A DNA stretch of 64,000 bases from Rhodanobacteraceae bacterium (GCA_030167125.1 CP126531.1:3202578-3266577), one strand, 5' to 3'; shown: positions 25,359 through 35,599, counted from the first letter of the stretch. The notes: generated from the sequence alone by a model not told the origin. Numbers and translations: made by a program.

Positions 25359-26834
25359 GTGATCGAGCAGACCGAATTTGACGCGCTGGCTCGCGAAGGC
25401 CACAACCGCATTCCGCTGGTGCGCGAGGTGCTCTCGGACCTCGACACGCCGCTGTCGGTGTACCTGAAACTCGCCGACGGACCGTACACCTTTCTGCTGG
25501 AATCGGTGGAAGGCGGCGCGAACTGGGGGCGTTACTCGATCATCGGCTTGCCGGCGCGGCGCGTTTTCAGCCTTCGCGCGCACACGTTGAGCGTGATCGA
25601 GGACGGCGCCGTCGTCGAAACGCGCGAAGTCGACGATCCGCTCGCCGAGGTCGAACGCCTACGCGCGCGGTACCGCGTGCCGCACCTGCCCGGCCTGCCC
25701 GCATTCACCGGCGGCCTGGTCGGCTACTTCGGATTCGAAACGGTTGGCTACATCGAATCGCGTCTGGCGAAGTGGGACCGGCCGGACGAACTCGGCACGC
25801 CCGACATTCTTTTGGTGCTGGCGGAGGAAGTCGCGGTATTCGACAATCTGAAAGGGCGGCTGTACCTGATCGTGCACGCCGATCCTTCGCGCCCGCACGC
25901 GTACGCGCGCGCGCAGCGCCGGCTCGATGCGCTGGCGCATCACCTGCGGCAAGGCGGCGCGGCCTATCCGCAAGCGATGCATGGCGCGGTGCTGGACGAG
26001 CGCGATTTCAAATCGTCCTTCACGAAAGAAGCCTTCGAAGCGATGGTGGAACGCTGCAAGGAATACATCCGCGCCGGCGACGTCTTCCAGGTGGTGCCGT
26101 CGCAACGCCTCAGCGTCGGTTTCAATGCACGGCCCGTGGATGTCTATCGCGCGCTGCGCGCGTTGAATCCATCGCCGTACATGTATTTCTTCGATCTCGG
26201 CGGAACCCAGATCGTCGGCTCGTCGCCGGAAATCCTCGCGCGCCTGAAAGATGGCAAAGTCATCGTGCGTCCGCTCGCCGGGACCCGCAAACGCGGCGCG
26301 ACGCCGGAAGAAGACGCGGCGCTGGAAAAAGAATTGCTCGCCGATCCCAAGGAACGCGCCGAGCACCTGATGCTGATCGACCTCGGCCGCAACGACATCG
26401 GCCGCATCAGCGAAACCGGCACGGTCGAAGTCAGCGATTCGTTCGCGGTCGAACGCTACTCGCACGTGATGCACATCGTCTCGCAGGTCGAGGGCAAGGT
26501 GCGGCCGGGCACCAGCTACATGGACGTGCTGCGCGCGACGTTTCCGGCCGGAACGCTCTCGGGCGCACCCAAGATCCGCGCCATCGAAATCATCCAGGAA
26601 CTGGAACCGTTCAAGCGCAACATCTATTCCGGCGCGATCGGCTGGATCGGCTGGTGGGGCGACGCCGACACCGCCATCGCGATCCGCACCGCCGTGATCC
26701 AGGACGGCCACCTGCACGTGCAGGCTGGCGCCGGCATCGTGTACGACTCCGACCCCGCGGCCGAGTGGGAGGAGACGATGAGCAAGGGCCGCGCGCTGTT
26801 CCGCGCGGTGGCGCAGGCGGTCAGGGGCCTTTGA
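25359..26834 (+). CDS. trpE: Anthranilate synthase component I
   Basis: 491 residues from a GTG at 25359 with GAGGA 7 bases upstream. It makes anthranilate from chorismate using ammonia from TrpG. Motifs: '[11 protein letters not shown]' near 40 (Trp-feedback region), '[14 protein letters not shown]', 'NPSPYMYFF', '[12 protein letters not shown]', '[10 protein letters not shown]', 'LGRNDIGR', '[11 protein letters not shown]' and '[12 protein letters not shown]'. A lipoprotein peptidase gene on the other strand separates it from trpGDC, and the two stops overlap by 14 bases. No Trp-rich leader peptide or attenuator was recognised in 25182-25358, which instead holds AT-rich inverted copies of TCCGCAAAT. 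Confidence 0.95.
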   Translation: MIEQTEFDALAREGHNRIPLVREVLSDLDTPLSVYLKLADGPYTFLLESVEGGANWGRYSIIGLPARRVFSLRAHTLSVIEDGAVVETREVDDPLAEVERLRARYRVPHLPGLPAFTGGLVGYFGFETVGYIESRLAKWDRPDELGTPDILLVLAEEVAVFDNLKGRLYLIVHADPSRPHAYARAQRRLDALAHHLRQGGAAYPQAMHGAVLDERDFKSSFTKEAFEAMVERCKEYIRAGDVFQVVPSQRLSVGFNARPVDVYRALRALNPSPYMYFFDLGGTQIVGSSPEILARLKDGKVIVRPLAGTRKRGATPEEDAALEKELLADPKERAEHLMLIDLGRNDIGRISETGTVEVSDSFAVERYSHVMHIVSQVEGKVRPGTSYMDVLRATFPAGTLSGAPKIRAIEIIQELEPFKRNIYSGAIGWIGWWGDADTAIAIRTAVIQDGHLHVQAGAGIVYDSDPAAEWEETMSKGRALFRAVAQAVRGL

Positions 26835-27921
26835 GCGCATCGACTGCTGTCGGTTTCTGCGTAGACGTGTCTGTGAGAAACGCGTCGCGCTGCTTGGCGG
26901 GCTCGTTGCCGATCTTGCGCACGGCGGCGTAGAAGCGCGTCCAGTCGCCGCCGTATTGCCTGAACAGTGCCGCGAATGCCGGCACGCCTCGGTCGTAGAG
27001 CCCGAACGGCAGCAGCTTGGCGTTGTTGGGGGGCGTGTCGAACCAGTGATCGTATTCCGCGTTGCCGTGCCATTCGGTGTCGCGCATGCGTTCGTAGTCG
27101 TGGCGCATATCGGCAAAGGTTTGCTGCTTGCGCGCCAGTTTCACCGCATCGGAAAGGTCGCTCGCGTACAACGCCTCCAACTTTTTGCGGGTCGCCAGCA
27201 CCAATTCGGTGAACTGCTTCCGGCGCTGCGTTCCGGCTGCATCTGGCGGCGGCAGATGATTGTCCGCATGCCATTCGCGCAGACCCTCGCGCTGCAAGAA
27301 GGTCGCGAACGACTCGTTGAAGGCGGTGTCGTTTTTGACATAGAACCGCTGATGCGCGAGTTCGTGGAAGATCGTGCCGATCATTTCGTCGTCGCTCCAG
27401 CGATCCATCGTGCTGAGCAGCGGATCGGCGAAGTGACCCAGCGTGGAATACGCCGGCACGCCGCCGATCCAGACGTCGTCACCCTGTTGTTTCAGTTTGG
27501 CCGCCAACGCCTCGGCGCGATCGTGGTGGTAGAAACCCTGGTACGCAACGCAGCCCGCGAACAAAAAGCAATGTTCGACCGGTTGCAGCGACAACGCTGG
27601 CGTCGCGAACACGTTCCACATCACGAACGGACGGTGGATGTCGGCGTAGGTGGTGTAGCTCCTGTTGCGCGGCAGTTTCAGCGTGTCGGACGCAAACGCG
27701 CGCGCGCGTAGCGCCAGTGCCAGCCGCGCCTTCAATGCCGGATCGGTATCAGGATCTGCGATCACCTGCTTGATCGGCACGCGTGCGCGCAGCACAGCCA
27801 TTTCGCCCGCGGCCAAGTGTGCGTAGTAGCCGAGTGTCGAGCAGCCCGTCAGCGCGGCGCAAACGCCGGCCGCGGTGAGCGTGCGCAGGATCGTCTTGTG
27901 TCGTGGGCGACGGGCATTCAC
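26821..27921 (-). CDS. Putative aminopeptidase lipoprotein (HExxH metallopeptidase)
   Basis: 366 residues from a GTG at 27921; an in-frame ATG further upstream would overlap the trpG start. A lipoprotein signal with lipobox 'LTGC' ends near residue 26. The zinc motif 'HELAHQ' is followed by '[12 protein letters not shown]', giving the HExxH...E pattern. It matches the predicted aminopeptidase group COG4324. Expected to be anchored in the outer membrane facing the periplasm. Its 3' end overlaps the end of trpE by 14 bases antisense, and its 5' end is 43 bases from trpG, divergently. Confidence 0.85.
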   Translation of the reverse strand: MNARRPRHKTILRTLTAAGVCAALTGCSTLGYYAHLAAGEMAVLRARVPIKQVIADPDTDPALKARLALALRARAFASDTLKLPRNRSYTTYADIHRPFVMWNVFATPALSLQPVEHCFLFAGCVAYQGFYHHDRAEALAAKLKQQGDDVWIGGVPAYSTLGHFADPLLSTMDRWSDDEMIGTIFHELAHQRFYVKNDTAFNESFATFLQREGLREWHADNHLPPPDAAGTQRRKQFTELVLATRKKLEALYASDLSDAVKLARKQQTFADMRHDYERMRDTEWHGNAEYDHWFDTPPNNAKLLPFGLYDRGVPAFAALFRQYGGDWTRFYAAVRKIGNEPAKQRDAFLTDTSTQKPTAVDALKGP

Positions 27922-27964
27922 ACTTGCGCTTCTTTCCCGGGAGGCCGGGTCCAGCCTGACGGCC

Positions 27965-28561
27965 ATGCTGCTGCTGATCGACAACTATGACAGCTTCACG
28001 TTCAATCTCGCACAGTATCTGGGCGAGCTCGGGCAGGACGTGAAGGTGTTGCGCAACGACATGGTGTATGTCGCCGGCATCCGCGCGTTGGCGCCGGAGC
28101 GCATCGTGATTTCGCCAGGGCCGGGCACGCCCGACCAGGCCGGCGTTTCACTGGCGCTGATCCGCGATCTTGCGGGTGCGATTCCGATCCTGGGCGTGTG
28201 TCTGGGCCATCAGGCCATCGGGCAGGCGTTCGGCGGCAAGGTGATCCGCGCGAAGGAGATCATGCACGGCAAGACGTCGCCGGTGCGGCACCGCGGCGAA
28301 GGCGTGTTCGCGGGATTGCCCGATCCGTTCGAGGCGACGCGCTACCACTCGCTGGTGGTCGAGCGCGCAAGCCTGCCGGATTGCCTCGAGATCACCGCGT
28401 GGACGGAACACGCGGACGGTTCGTTCGACGAGATCATGGGCCTGCGCCACAAGGCGCTGCCGATCGAGGGCGTGCAGTTCCATCCCGAATCGATCCTGAC
28501 GCGACACGGCCACGACTTGCTGCGCAATTTCCTGCAACAGGCGCTGCCCAGGGCGGCATGA
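27965..28561 (+). CDS. trpG: Anthranilate synthase component II (glutamine amidotransferase)
   Basis: 198 residues. A class I glutamine amidotransferase with nucleophile C79 in '[16 protein letters not shown]' and the His-Glu pair in '[10 protein letters not shown]'; '[20 protein letters not shown]' at the N-terminus is diagnostic. It feeds ammonia to TrpE and may be shared with 4-amino-4-deoxychorismate synthase (PabA role). Its stop overlaps the trpD start (ATGA), so trpG-trpD-trpC is a coupled operon. Confidence 0.96.
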   Translation: MLLLIDNYDSFTFNLAQYLGELGQDVKVLRNDMVYVAGIRALAPERIVISPGPGTPDQAGVSLALIRDLAGAIPILGVCLGHQAIGQAFGGKVIRAKEIMHGKTSPVRHRGEGVFAGLPDPFEATRYHSLVVERASLPDCLEITAWTEHADGSFDEIMGLRHKALPIEGVQFHPESILTRHGHDLLRNFLQQALPRAA

Positions 28562-29604
28562 ACATGCCTATCACGCCGCACGAAGCGTTGCAGCGCACGA
28601 TCGAGCATCGCGAAATCTTTTACGACGAGATGATCGACCTGATGCGCCAGATCATGCGCGGCGAGGTGTCGCCCGCGATGACCGCGGCGATCCTGACCGG
28701 CTTGCGCGTAAAGAAGGAAACCATCGGCGAGATCGCGGGCGCTGCCGCGGTGATGCGTGAACTTGCCGAGAAAGTCAACGTGCCGCCGCATCCGCACATG
28801 CTGGACATCGTCGGCACTGGTGGCGACGGCGCGCACAGCTTCAACATTTCGACCGCCTCGATGTTCGTTGCGGCGGCCGCCGGCGCACGCGTCGCCAAGC
28901 ACGGCAATCGCGGCGTGTCGTCGTCATCGGGCAGCGCCGACGTGCTGGAAGCGCTGGGCGCGAAGATCGATCTCGGTCCCGAACACGTCGCGCGCTGCAT
29001 CGAGCAGACCGGGATCGGCTTCATGTTCGCGCCGCGTTTCCATCCGGCGATGAAAGCGGTTGCGCCGGTGCGTCGCGAGATGGGCGTGCGCACGCTGTTC
29101 AACATCCTGGGGCCGCTCACCAATCCGGCGAACGCGCCGAACATATTGATGGGCGTGTTCCACCCCGACCTCGTCGGCATCCAGGTGCGCGTGCTGCAGC
29201 GCCTCGGCGTCGCACGCGCGCTGGTGGTGCATGGCAAGGACGGCCTCGACGAGATTTCGCTGGGCGGCGCCACGCTGGTCGGCGAACTGCGCGACGGCAA
29301 GGTGCGCGAATACGAGATCGAGCCGGAACAATTCGGGATTCCGATGGCGTCCAGCCGCAACCTGCGGGTCGGCGATGCCGCGGAGTCGAAGGCGATGTTG
29401 TTGCACGTTCTGGATGGCGAACATGGCGTCGCGCGCAACATCGTGTTGCTGAACGCCGGCGCGGCGTTGTACGCGGCCGGCGTGGTTGCCACCGTTGCGG
29501 ACGGGATCGAGCGTGCGATGCGCGCGGTCGATGATGGATCGGCGCGCCGCAAGCTCGACCAGTTCGTGGCAGCGACGCAAGCGTTGTCCGCGCAACCGGC
29601 ATGA
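28558..29604 (+). CDS. trpD: Anthranilate phosphoribosyltransferase
   Basis: 348 residues; the alternative start at 28564 (MPITPHEAL) would drop two residues. It transfers phosphoribosyl from PRPP to anthranilate. Motifs: '[17 protein letters not shown]' (PRPP loop), '[21 protein letters not shown]', '[20 protein letters not shown]' and '[13 protein letters not shown]'. It is overlapped by trpG upstream and by trpC downstream (ATGA at 29601). Confidence 0.97.
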   Translation: MNMPITPHEALQRTIEHREIFYDEMIDLMRQIMRGEVSPAMTAAILTGLRVKKETIGEIAGAAAVMRELAEKVNVPPHPHMLDIVGTGGDGAHSFNISTASMFVAAAAGARVAKHGNRGVSSSSGSADVLEALGAKIDLGPEHVARCIEQTGIGFMFAPRFHPAMKAVAPVRREMGVRTLFNILGPLTNPANAPNILMGVFHPDLVGIQVRVLQRLGVARALVVHGKDGLDEISLGGATLVGELRDGKVREYEIEPEQFGIPMASSRNLRVGDAAESKAMLLHVLDGEHGVARNIVLLNAGAALYAAGVVATVADGIERAMRAVDDGSARRKLDQFVAATQALSAQPA

Positions 29605-30404
29605 ACGACATCCTGAAAACCATTCTTGTGCGCAAGCGCGAGGAAGTCGCGGAACGCAAGGCGCGCGTGCCGCTTGCGGAGTTGCGTGCACGCCATGCGG
29701 ACGCATCGCCGGTGCGTGGCTTCGCTGCGGCCCTGCACCAGCGCACAGGGGCCGGGCAGGCCGCGGTGATTGCGGAAATCAAGAAGGCAAGCCCGTCCAA
29801 GGGCCTGATCCGCGCCGACTTCGATCCTGCCGCAATCGCGCGCAGCTACGAACGCGGCGGTGCCACTTGCTTGTCGGTGCTGACCGACGGGGATTTCTTT
29901 CAGGGCAGCGATGCATATCTGCGCGAAGCGCGCGACGCATGTTCGCTGCCCGTGCTGCGCAAGGATTTCACCGTCGACGTGTACCAGGTGCACGAGGCGC
30001 GCGCGATCGGTGCCGACGCGATCCTGCTGATTGCCGCGGCACTGGACAACGCCGTGTTCGTGAACCTGCACGCGCTAGCCATCGAATGCCAGCTGGACGT
30101 GTTGGTCGAGGTCCACAACGCGGTCGACCTGCAACGTGCACTGATGCTGACGAACCCGTCGCGCACGTTGATCGGCATCAACAATCGCGACCTGCGCACC
30201 TTCCAGACCACGCTCGAAACCACGCTGTCATTGAAAGGCGCCGTGCCGGACGACCGGCTGCTGGTCACCGAAAGCGGCATCGCAAGCCGTGAAGATGTGT
30301 TGCGCATGCGCGCGGCCGGCGTGGACGCGTTCCTGGTCGGCGAAACCTTCATGCGCGCGGCCGACCCCGGCGCGGAATTGGCGCGTCTATTCGCCGGAGC
30401 TTGA
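29601..30404 (+). CDS. trpC: Indole-3-glycerol-phosphate synthase
   Basis: 267 residues. A TIM-barrel enzyme of tryptophan synthesis with '[16 protein letters not shown]' (catalytic Lys), '[12 protein letters not shown]', '[14 protein letters not shown]', 'LVEVHN', 'INNRDLRTF' and 'LVTESGI'. It is not fused to TrpF. It is the third gene of the trpGDC operon and is followed 2 bases later by a HAD phosphatase gene. Confidence 0.97.
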   Translation: MNDILKTILVRKREEVAERKARVPLAELRARHADASPVRGFAAALHQRTGAGQAAVIAEIKKASPSKGLIRADFDPAAIARSYERGGATCLSVLTDGDFFQGSDAYLREARDACSLPVLRKDFTVDVYQVHEARAIGADAILLIAAALDNAVFVNLHALAIECQLDVLVEVHNAVDLQRALMLTNPSRTLIGINNRDLRTFQTTLETTLSLKGAVPDDRLLVTESGIASREDVLRMRAAGVDAFLVGETFMRAADPGAELARLFAGA

Positions 30405-30406
30405 CG

Positions 30407-31078
30407 ATGGAGCAGGGGGCGGTGGACGCGGCGCGGCGAATCGTGCTGTTCGATTTCGACGGCGTGCTGGTGCGTGGCGACACCTTCGCGATGTTCATGC
30501 GCGACCACTACGCGCGGGCGCGCTGGCGCAAGGGCCTGGTCCTGCTGCTGAGCCCGTGGCTCCTGCTGGTGTTGCCGTTTTCGCGCCGCCGCGTGCTGCG
30601 TTCATTGGTGCATCTCGGCCTGTTCGGATTGAACGAAGCGCGTTACCGGGACCTCGCACGGGCATTCGCGATGGCGCTGGTTCGCCAGCCGGGACGCTTT
30701 TGCCGCGACGGACTGGCCGCGCTGCGCCGGCATCAAGCCGCCGGCGACCGCATCGTGATCGTCACGGGTTGCGAGGACTGGTTGGTGCGCAGCGTGCTGG
30801 CCGAGTTGGGCGTGACCGACGTCGAGGTACTGGCCTCGCGACTGCGCGCGGGCCGTCTCGGCATGCGTTCCGAATGGCACAACGTCGGGCGCCGCAAGGT
30901 GGAACTGCTGGCGCAGCACGGTATCGAAGCGTGCCACGTGGCCTACAGTGATTCGAACCAGGACCTGCCGATGCTCGCGCTGGCCGCGGAAGCCGTGCTG
31001 GTCAATGCGACGCCGAAGCTGTGCAAACGCGTGGAGAGAGCCCTGGCGCGCAGTGTCACGCGTAGCGAGTGGTATTGA
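30407..31078 (+). CDS. HAD-superfamily (IB) phosphatase
   Basis: 223 residues. 'LFDFDGVLVRGDTF' gives the nucleophile D16 and general acid D18. A helical cap holds a hydrophobic stretch ('GLVLLLSPWLLLVLPF', ~45-60) that could touch the membrane. 'IVTGCEDWLV' is motif II and 'YSDSNQDLPML' motif IV. It belongs to the SerB-like HAD-IB group; the substrate is not predictable. GGAG stands 8 bases before the ATG. Only 2 bases separate it from trpC, so it is probably co-transcribed with trpGDC. Confidence 0.86.
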   Translation: MEQGAVDAARRIVLFDFDGVLVRGDTFAMFMRDHYARARWRKGLVLLLSPWLLLVLPFSRRRVLRSLVHLGLFGLNEARYRDLARAFAMALVRQPGRFCRDGLAALRRHQAAGDRIVIVTGCEDWLVRSVLAELGVTDVEVLASRLRAGRLGMRSEWHNVGRRKVELLAQHGIEACHVAYSDSNQDLPMLALAAEAVLVNATPKLCKRVERALARSVTRSEWY

Positions 31079-31103
31079 GGTTCGGTTGAGCGGTTACGCT
31101 TTT

Positions 31104-31150
31104 CCCCAGCCCCAGCCCCAGCCCCAGCCCCAGTCCCCAGTCCCCAGTCC
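31104..31150. repeat. Tandem CCCCAG/CCCCAGT repeat
   Basis: About five CCCCAG hexamers are followed by about three CCCCAGT heptamers in the gap between the HAD gene and clp (convergent). The G-rich complementary strand could form a G-quadruplex. Related units are at 23001-23177. Confidence 0.8.
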
Positions 31151-31155
31151 CGGCT

Positions 31156-31851
31156 TTACCGCGTTCCCCGCACCACGATCGTCTTCCCCGACACGTCGAT
31201 GCCGCCGTCGGTCTCCAGCTGCTTCAGCACGCGGCCGGCCATCTCGCGCGAGCAACCGACGATGCGCGAGAGTTCCTGACGCGAGATGCGGATCTGCGTG
31301 CCGTCCGGGTGGCTCATCGCGTCGGGCTCCTGGCAGAGATCCAGCAACGTGCGTGCGATGCGGTTGGTGACGTCCATGAATGCCATCCGGCTGACTTGGC
31401 GCGACGTACGCAGCAGGCGGTGCGTCAACTGCAGCCCGATCGCGAACAGGATGCGCGGGCAGTCCTCGCGCAGTGGGCCGGCGAACAACTGGAACAGTTT
31501 GTCGTAGCCGATCTCGGCCAGCTCGCAGGTGCTGCGTGTGCGGATCAGCACTTCGCGCTGCGCCTGCTCGACGAACAGCCCCATTTCGCCGATGAACTCG
31601 CCGCGGTTGATGTAGGCCAGGATCAGCTCGCGGCCCTGCTCGTCTTCGCTGCACACGGTGACCGAACCGTCGATCACGTAGAACAAGGTGTTGGCGGGAT
31701 CGCCCGGACGAAGGATGGCGGTTTTGCCGGGATAGCGGCGGCGATGGCACTGTTCCAGCAGCCGCTGCATCGCTGCGGGATCGGGCGCCAGCATCGGAGG
31801 AGCGAGCGACCGTTCGTAGACTTGCTGGAGGAGGTAGCGCAATTCAGACAT
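31156..31851 (-). CDS. clp: CRP/FNR-family regulator Clp
   Basis: 231 residues from the ATG at 31851 ([10 protein letters not shown]). A cyclic-nucleotide-binding fold at ~30-140 includes '[13 protein letters not shown]'; a helix-turn-helix lies at ~175-215 ('[24 protein letters not shown]'). It is near-identical in plan to Xanthomonas Clp, a CRP-like activator of virulence and exoenzyme genes whose DNA binding is inhibited by c-di-GMP. The gene stands divergent to speD exactly as in Xanthomonas. This suggests c-di-GMP control here, consistent with the GGDEF genes nearby; that link is inferred. Confidence 0.92.
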   Translation of the reverse strand: MSELRYLLQQVYERSLAPPMLAPDPAAMQRLLEQCHRRRYPGKTAILRPGDPANTLFYVIDGSVTVCSEDEQGRELILAYINRGEFIGEMGLFVEQAQREVLIRTRSTCELAEIGYDKLFQLFAGPLREDCPRILFAIGLQLTHRLLRTSRQVSRMAFMDVTNRIARTLLDLCQEPDAMSHPDGTQIRISRQELSRIVGCSREMAGRVLKQLETDGGIDVSGKTIVVRGTR

Positions 31852-32053
31852 TGGGTCTTTGGACTGCGTCACACTTTGCGTGCGCGAGTCTAGCACCTTT
31901 GTGAACTTTTCAACACCTTACCAGAGTGAAAGCCCGAAAGGATGCGTCGCCGCGCACTTTCCCGCATACTTCGTGTTTTCCTGCCCGATGCGCGCGACGG
32001 GTGCCGGCCCGCCGCGCGCGAATCCGTTTCCACCCGTTTCCGAGGATACTGCC

Positions 32054-32839
32054 GTGGTCAAGCCGCTGCCCCGCTTGAAGCTGCAGGGCTTCAACAATCT
32101 CACCAAGGCACTCAGCTTCAACATTTACGACATCTGCTACGCGGTGACCAAGGACCAGCGCGACCGCTACATCGATTACATCGATGATACGTATGACGCC
32201 GACCGCCTGACCCAGATCCTCACCGATGTGGCCGACATCATCGGCGCAAACATCCTCAACATCGCGCGTCAGGATTACGACCCGGAAGGCGCCTCGGTGA
32301 CGATGCTGATCTCAGAGCATCCGGTGGTCGACAAGCTGGGCAAGGACGTGATTTCCGACGCCGTGGTCGCGCACATGGACAAGTCGCACATCACGGTGCA
32401 CACCTATCCGGAAACCCATCCGCACAACGGCATCGCGACCTTCCGCGCCGACATCGACGTGGCGACCTGTGGGGTGATTTCGCCGCTGAAGGCCTTGAAC
32501 TACCTGATCGACAGTTTCGAGTCGGACATCGTGACGATGGATTACCGGGTCCGCGGCTTCACCCGCGACATCCACGGCAAGAAGCACTACATCGACCACA
32601 AGATCAACTCGATCCAGGATTACCTGGCCAAGCACATCCGCCAGAAGTACGAGATGTTCGACGTCAACGTGTATCAGGAAAACATGTTCCACACCAAGAT
32701 GCACGTGAAGGACTTCGACCTCGACACCTACCTGTTCGAGGCGCACGCGGACGACCTGTCGTTCAAGGATCGCCAGCGCATCGAGGCGCTGCTGAAGCGC
32801 GAGATCGAGGAGTTGTTCCACGGCCGCAACTTGATGTGA
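32054..32839 (+). CDS. speD: S-adenosylmethionine decarboxylase, E. coli type
   Basis: 261 residues from a GTG at 32054 with GAGGA upstream. A pyruvoyl enzyme: self-cleavage should occur before S111 in '[16 protein letters not shown]', making the aminopropyl donor for spermidine. The length and the '[12 protein letters not shown]' start match the class 1A (E. coli) form. A spermidine synthase gene is not in the window. Divergent from clp over ~200 bases, which likely holds both promoters. Confidence 0.96.
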   Translation: MVKPLPRLKLQGFNNLTKALSFNIYDICYAVTKDQRDRYIDYIDDTYDADRLTQILTDVADIIGANILNIARQDYDPEGASVTMLISEHPVVDKLGKDVISDAVVAHMDKSHITVHTYPETHPHNGIATFRADIDVATCGVISPLKALNYLIDSFESDIVTMDYRVRGFTRDIHGKKHYIDHKINSIQDYLAKHIRQKYEMFDVNVYQENMFHTKMHVKDFDLDTYLFEAHADDLSFKDRQRIEALLKREIEELFHGRNLM

Positions 32840-32844
32840 CCCGC

Positions 32845-32950
32845 TGGGAATGGGAGCCGGGAACCGGGAATTGGGAATCGTCAAGAGCGGGACGGTCTTG
32901 CGTAACTCGGGATTTTGGGATTCCCGATTCTCTATATCCCGATTCCCGCC
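32845..32950. repeat. Degenerate GGGAAT/ATTCCC repeat patch
   Basis: Several units of GGGAA(T/C)(T)GGGA at 32850-32880 face complementary TGGGATTCCCGATT and TCCCGATTCCCG at 32920-32948. It lies between convergent speD and coq7, and is similar in style to the patch at 23001-23177. Confidence 0.6.
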
Positions 32951-32965
32951 GCTGTTGAGCTTCGC

Positions 32966-33613
32966 TCAACAGCGGTAAGCGACCGCCTTCATCACGCTGC
33001 TGGCACAACGCATCAACAGCGGAACAGGCTGCGGCAGCTTCGCGCCGCCGCGCGCCAGCGCATTGTCGGCGTGGCGGGCTTCGTCGGCCTGCATGGTTTC
33101 CAAGATGGCGCGCGAGCGCGTGTCGGGTTGCGGCAAGCGTTCCAAGTGCTCGCCAAGGTGCGCTTCCACCTGGCGCTCGGTTTCGACCACGAAGCCCAGG
33201 CTCCAGCGGTCGCCGGCCAGCGCCGCCAGCGCGCCGATCGCGAAGCTGCCCGCGTACCACAGCGGGTTGAACAGGCTGGGGCGGTCGTCCAGTTCGCGCA
33301 GGCGTTCCGCGCACCAGGCGAGGTGATCGGTTTCCTCCGCGGCCGCGGCTTCCAGGTGCGCGCGCGTGGCGGGATCGCGCGCCAGCGCCGCCTGGCCGTC
33401 ATAAAGCGCCTGCGCGCACACCTCGCCGGTATGGTTCACGCGCATCAGGCCTGCGGCGTGGCGACGCTGTCCCGCGTCCAACTCGGGGGCGGGGATCGCT
33501 TCGCCCGGCGAGGGCCGGGTCGCGACGGCCGCGCCCGCGACGGTGTCGAGCGCGCGCTGCAGGTCCGAAAAGATGCGGTCGAGCTGCGAAAGGTGGCGGA
33601 TGTTCACGGGCAT
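32966..33613 (-). CDS. coq7: Ubiquinone hydroxylase Coq7
   Basis: 215 residues from the ATG at 33613 ([13 protein letters not shown]). A di-iron carboxylate enzyme hydroxylating demethoxyubiquinol in ubiquinone synthesis. Iron ligands are visible in '[15 protein letters not shown]', '[11 protein letters not shown]' and '[12 protein letters not shown]'. The 215-residue bacterial form is typical of Pseudomonas and Xanthomonas, which use Coq7 instead of UbiF. The last codons lie in a 10-bp hairpin (32951-32973). Confidence 0.94.
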   Translation of the reverse strand: MPVNIRHLSQLDRIFSDLQRALDTVAGAAVATRPSPGEAIPAPELDAGQRRHAAGLMRVNHTGEVCAQALYDGQAALARDPATRAHLEAAAAEETDHLAWCAERLRELDDRPSLFNPLWYAGSFAIGALAALAGDRWSLGFVVETERQVEAHLGEHLERLPQPDTRSRAILETMQADEARHADNALARGGAKLPQPVPLLMRCASSVMKAVAYRC

Positions 33614-33852
33614 GCGTGCATTCTGGCGGATGCGGCGGCAACCCGCATTGAGCCGCATGGTTCGAACGCCGATTCGCCTGAATCCGGGGCCGCCATCCTG
33701 TCCCGCCGCGCTTCGCGGGCAGGCTCGAATGCTTGCACCGCGCCCCCGAGGCCGGTATCCTTGGCGGTCTTTCGTTGCTCGCAACCCCTGTCGCGCCCCC
33801 GTGGCGCGGCGCCGCCTCACGTGCGGATCAGACAACTCTACGGATCGTTCCC

Positions 33853-34281
33853 ATGAAGACGTTCAGCGCCAAGGCCGAGACGGTCAAGCGTGACTGGCTC
33901 ATCGTCGACGCCAACGGCAAGACCCTGGGCCGGCTGTGCTCGGAAGTCGCGCGCCGCCTGCGCGGCAAGCACAAACCCGAATTCACGCCGCACGTGGACA
34001 CCGGCGATTACATCGTCGTGGTCAATGCCGAGAAGGTCGCGGTGACCGGCAACAAGCTGGAAGCGAAAAACTACCACCGCTTCACCGGCTACGTCGGCAA
34101 TCTCAAGACCACCAACCTCAAGGACATGCTGGCCACGCATCCCGAGCGCGCGATCGAGATCGGCGTCAAGGGCATGCTGCCGAAGAATCCGCTGGGCCGC
34201 GCGATGTTCCGCAAGCTCAAGGTTTACCGCGGCGCCGAGCATCCGCACACCGCACAACAGCCCAAGGCGCTGGAGATCTGA
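33853..34281 (+). CDS. rplM: 50S ribosomal protein L13
   Basis: 142 residues; '[21 protein letters not shown]', '[23 protein letters not shown]' and '[19 protein letters not shown]' are L13 signatures. It starts at the ATG at 33853. The 239-base gap upstream holds the operon promoter but no obvious gene. It is followed by rpsI after 2 bases, the usual rplM-rpsI operon. Confidence 0.98.
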   Translation: MKTFSAKAETVKRDWLIVDANGKTLGRLCSEVARRLRGKHKPEFTPHVDTGDYIVVVNAEKVAVTGNKLEAKNYHRFTGYVGNLKTTNLKDMLATHPERAIEIGVKGMLPKNPLGRAMFRKLKVYRGAEHPHTAQQPKALEI

Positions 34282-34283
34282 CG

Positions 34284-34679
34284 ATGGCGACCCTGCAACA
34301 AAACACCGGCACCGGCCGCCGCAAGACCTCCGCCGCGCGCGTGTTCCTGCGCCGTGGCAGTGGCGCGATCGTGGTCAATGGCAAGCCGCTGGACGAATTC
34401 TTCGGCCGCGAAACCTCGCGCATGATCGTGCGCCAGCCGCTGGAACTGACCCAGATGGCCGACAAGTTCGACATCAAGGTCAACGTCGCCGGCGGCGGCA
34501 TCACCGGACAGGCCGGCGCGATCCGCCTCGGCATCGCCCGCGCGCTGGTCGAGTACGACGAAACCCTGAAGGCGCCACTGCGCCGCGCCGGCTTCATGAC
34601 CCGCGACGCGCGTGCGGTCGAGCGCAAGAAGGTCGGTCTGCACAAGGCACGCCGCGCGACGCAGTTCTCCAAGCGCTAA
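34284..34679 (+). CDS. rpsI: 30S ribosomal protein S9
   Basis: 131 residues; '[19 protein letters not shown]', '[19 protein letters not shown]' and the C-terminal '[11 protein letters not shown]' tail, which reaches the decoding centre, are diagnostic. It is co-transcribed with rplM. Two small hairpins lie downstream (around 34705 and 34720), before tRNA-Gln. Confidence 0.98.
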   Translation: MATLQQNTGTGRRKTSAARVFLRRGSGAIVVNGKPLDEFFGRETSRMIVRQPLELTQMADKFDIKVNVAGGGITGQAGAIRLGIARALVEYDETLKAPLRRAGFMTRDARAVERKKVGLHKARRATQFSKR

Positions 34680-34813
34680 ACTGTCAGGCGCAGACAATCC
34701 GGCACATGGACGTGCCGACGTCAGCCGAAGGCTGACGAAGCAAACGTGGCGCGGCTTGGCCGCGACCGTTTGCAATGTGAACCGCGGCAGGATGCCCGGT
34801 TTCACTCACCTGA

Positions 34814-34888
34814 AGCCCCGTCGCCAAGTGGTAAGGCACCTGACTCTGACTCAGGCATTCGGTGGTTCGAATCCATCCGGGGCTGCCA
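34814..34888 (+). tRNA. tRNA-Gln (anticodon CTG)
   Basis: A complete cloverleaf: acceptor AGCCCCG/CGGGGCT, D-arm GCCAAGTGGTAAGGC, anticodon stem CCTGA/TCAGG with loop CTCTGAC (anticodon CTG), and T-loop TTCGAAT. CCA is encoded at 34886-34888. It lies downstream of rpsI and is closed by the terminator at 34920. Confidence 0.96.
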
Positions 34889-34919
34889 ATCCCGCCGGCC
34901 ATTTCCGATGATCGGCCCC

Positions 34920-34952
34920 AAAAAGCCCGCCAATGGCGGGCTTTTTCTTTTT
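34920..34952 (+). terminator. Rho-independent terminator after tRNA-Gln
   Basis: AAAAAGCCCGCC, loop AAT, GGCGGGCTTTTT, then CTTTTTG: a GC-rich 7-bp core stem extended by A:T pairs with a T-run. A textbook terminator. Confidence 0.93.
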
Positions 34953-35066
34953 GCGCACGATGCCGGTTTTGCGATGAATGTCAAAATTTGTGTCTTCGTG
35001 TTGGACGTATCGTGCACGGGCCGCCCGTTGGCGGCATCTCCCCCATACAGAACCCGGAGCACGACC

Positions 35067-35498
35067 ATGAATGTCTCGATGGAGGCACCCCGCACCCCGC
35101 AGCATGACCTAGTGGCAATGACGGCCGCGTTGCGCGGCGCGCTGATGCAGCGCGTGGAGCAGGGTATCCAATCCAGTGGCCTGAAGGATTACCTCTTTTA
35201 CCTCGTTGCCAAGCGCTTGGCCTTCGAGGGGCGGCAGACCGCCGCAGCGCTGGCGGTGCAACTGCGTCAAAACCCGCATGCGGTCGAGGACACCTTGCGC
35301 CAAATGCTCGAGCAGGGACAAGTGAGCCAAGACGGCGAAGCCTGGCAAATCACCGAATCAGGCCGTGGTGCGCTGGTCGCGGCGAACGACAGCGGCACCG
35401 AGGTGCTGAACCAAATCCGCGAAGCGATCGGTGCGTCCGCTTGTGACCAGCTGGTGGCGGGAATGCGCGGCGCCCTGGCGGCCCTGCAAGCTGCGTAA
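35067..35498 (+). CDS. Small winged-helix-like protein of unknown function
   Basis: 143 residues, all helical in appearance. Residues ~40-105 ('LKDYLFYLVAKRLAFEGRQTAAALA' through 'MLEQGQVSQDGEAWQITESGRGAL') read like a winged-helix DNA-binding fold: helix, helix-turn-helix, then a beta wing ending in 'ITESGRGAL', as in MarR/PadR-type proteins. No ligand domain or signal peptide. GGAGC precedes the ATG. It is a single gene between two terminators. The regulatory role is an inference; no named family was recognised. Confidence 0.75.
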   Translation: MNVSMEAPRTPQHDLVAMTAALRGALMQRVEQGIQSSGLKDYLFYLVAKRLAFEGRQTAAALAVQLRQNPHAVEDTLRQMLEQGQVSQDGEAWQITESGRGALVAANDSGTEVLNQIREAIGASACDQLVAGMRGALAALQAA

Positions 35499-35529
35499 GG
35501 AACGTCGCCGAAGAAGCGGTCCTTCGGGT

Positions 35530-35563
35530 GCCGGGTTCGATGCATGCGGACCCGGCTTTATTT
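35530..35563. terminator. Terminator between the winged-helix gene and rpiA
   Basis: GCCGGGT (35530-35536) pairs with ACCCGGC (35550-35556), followed by TTTATTT. It lies between convergent stops at 35498 and 35600 and best suits the + strand gene. Confidence 0.7.
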
Positions 35564-35599
35564 CACCGGCGCATCAATCAGCCGCGCCGCGCCGGGGCG

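Noticed and set aside
32951..32973. Perfect 10-bp hairpin GCTGTTGAGC-TTC-GCTCAACAGC as coq7 terminator
   Set aside because: It overlaps the coq7 stop codon and has no T-run on either strand; kept only as a note.
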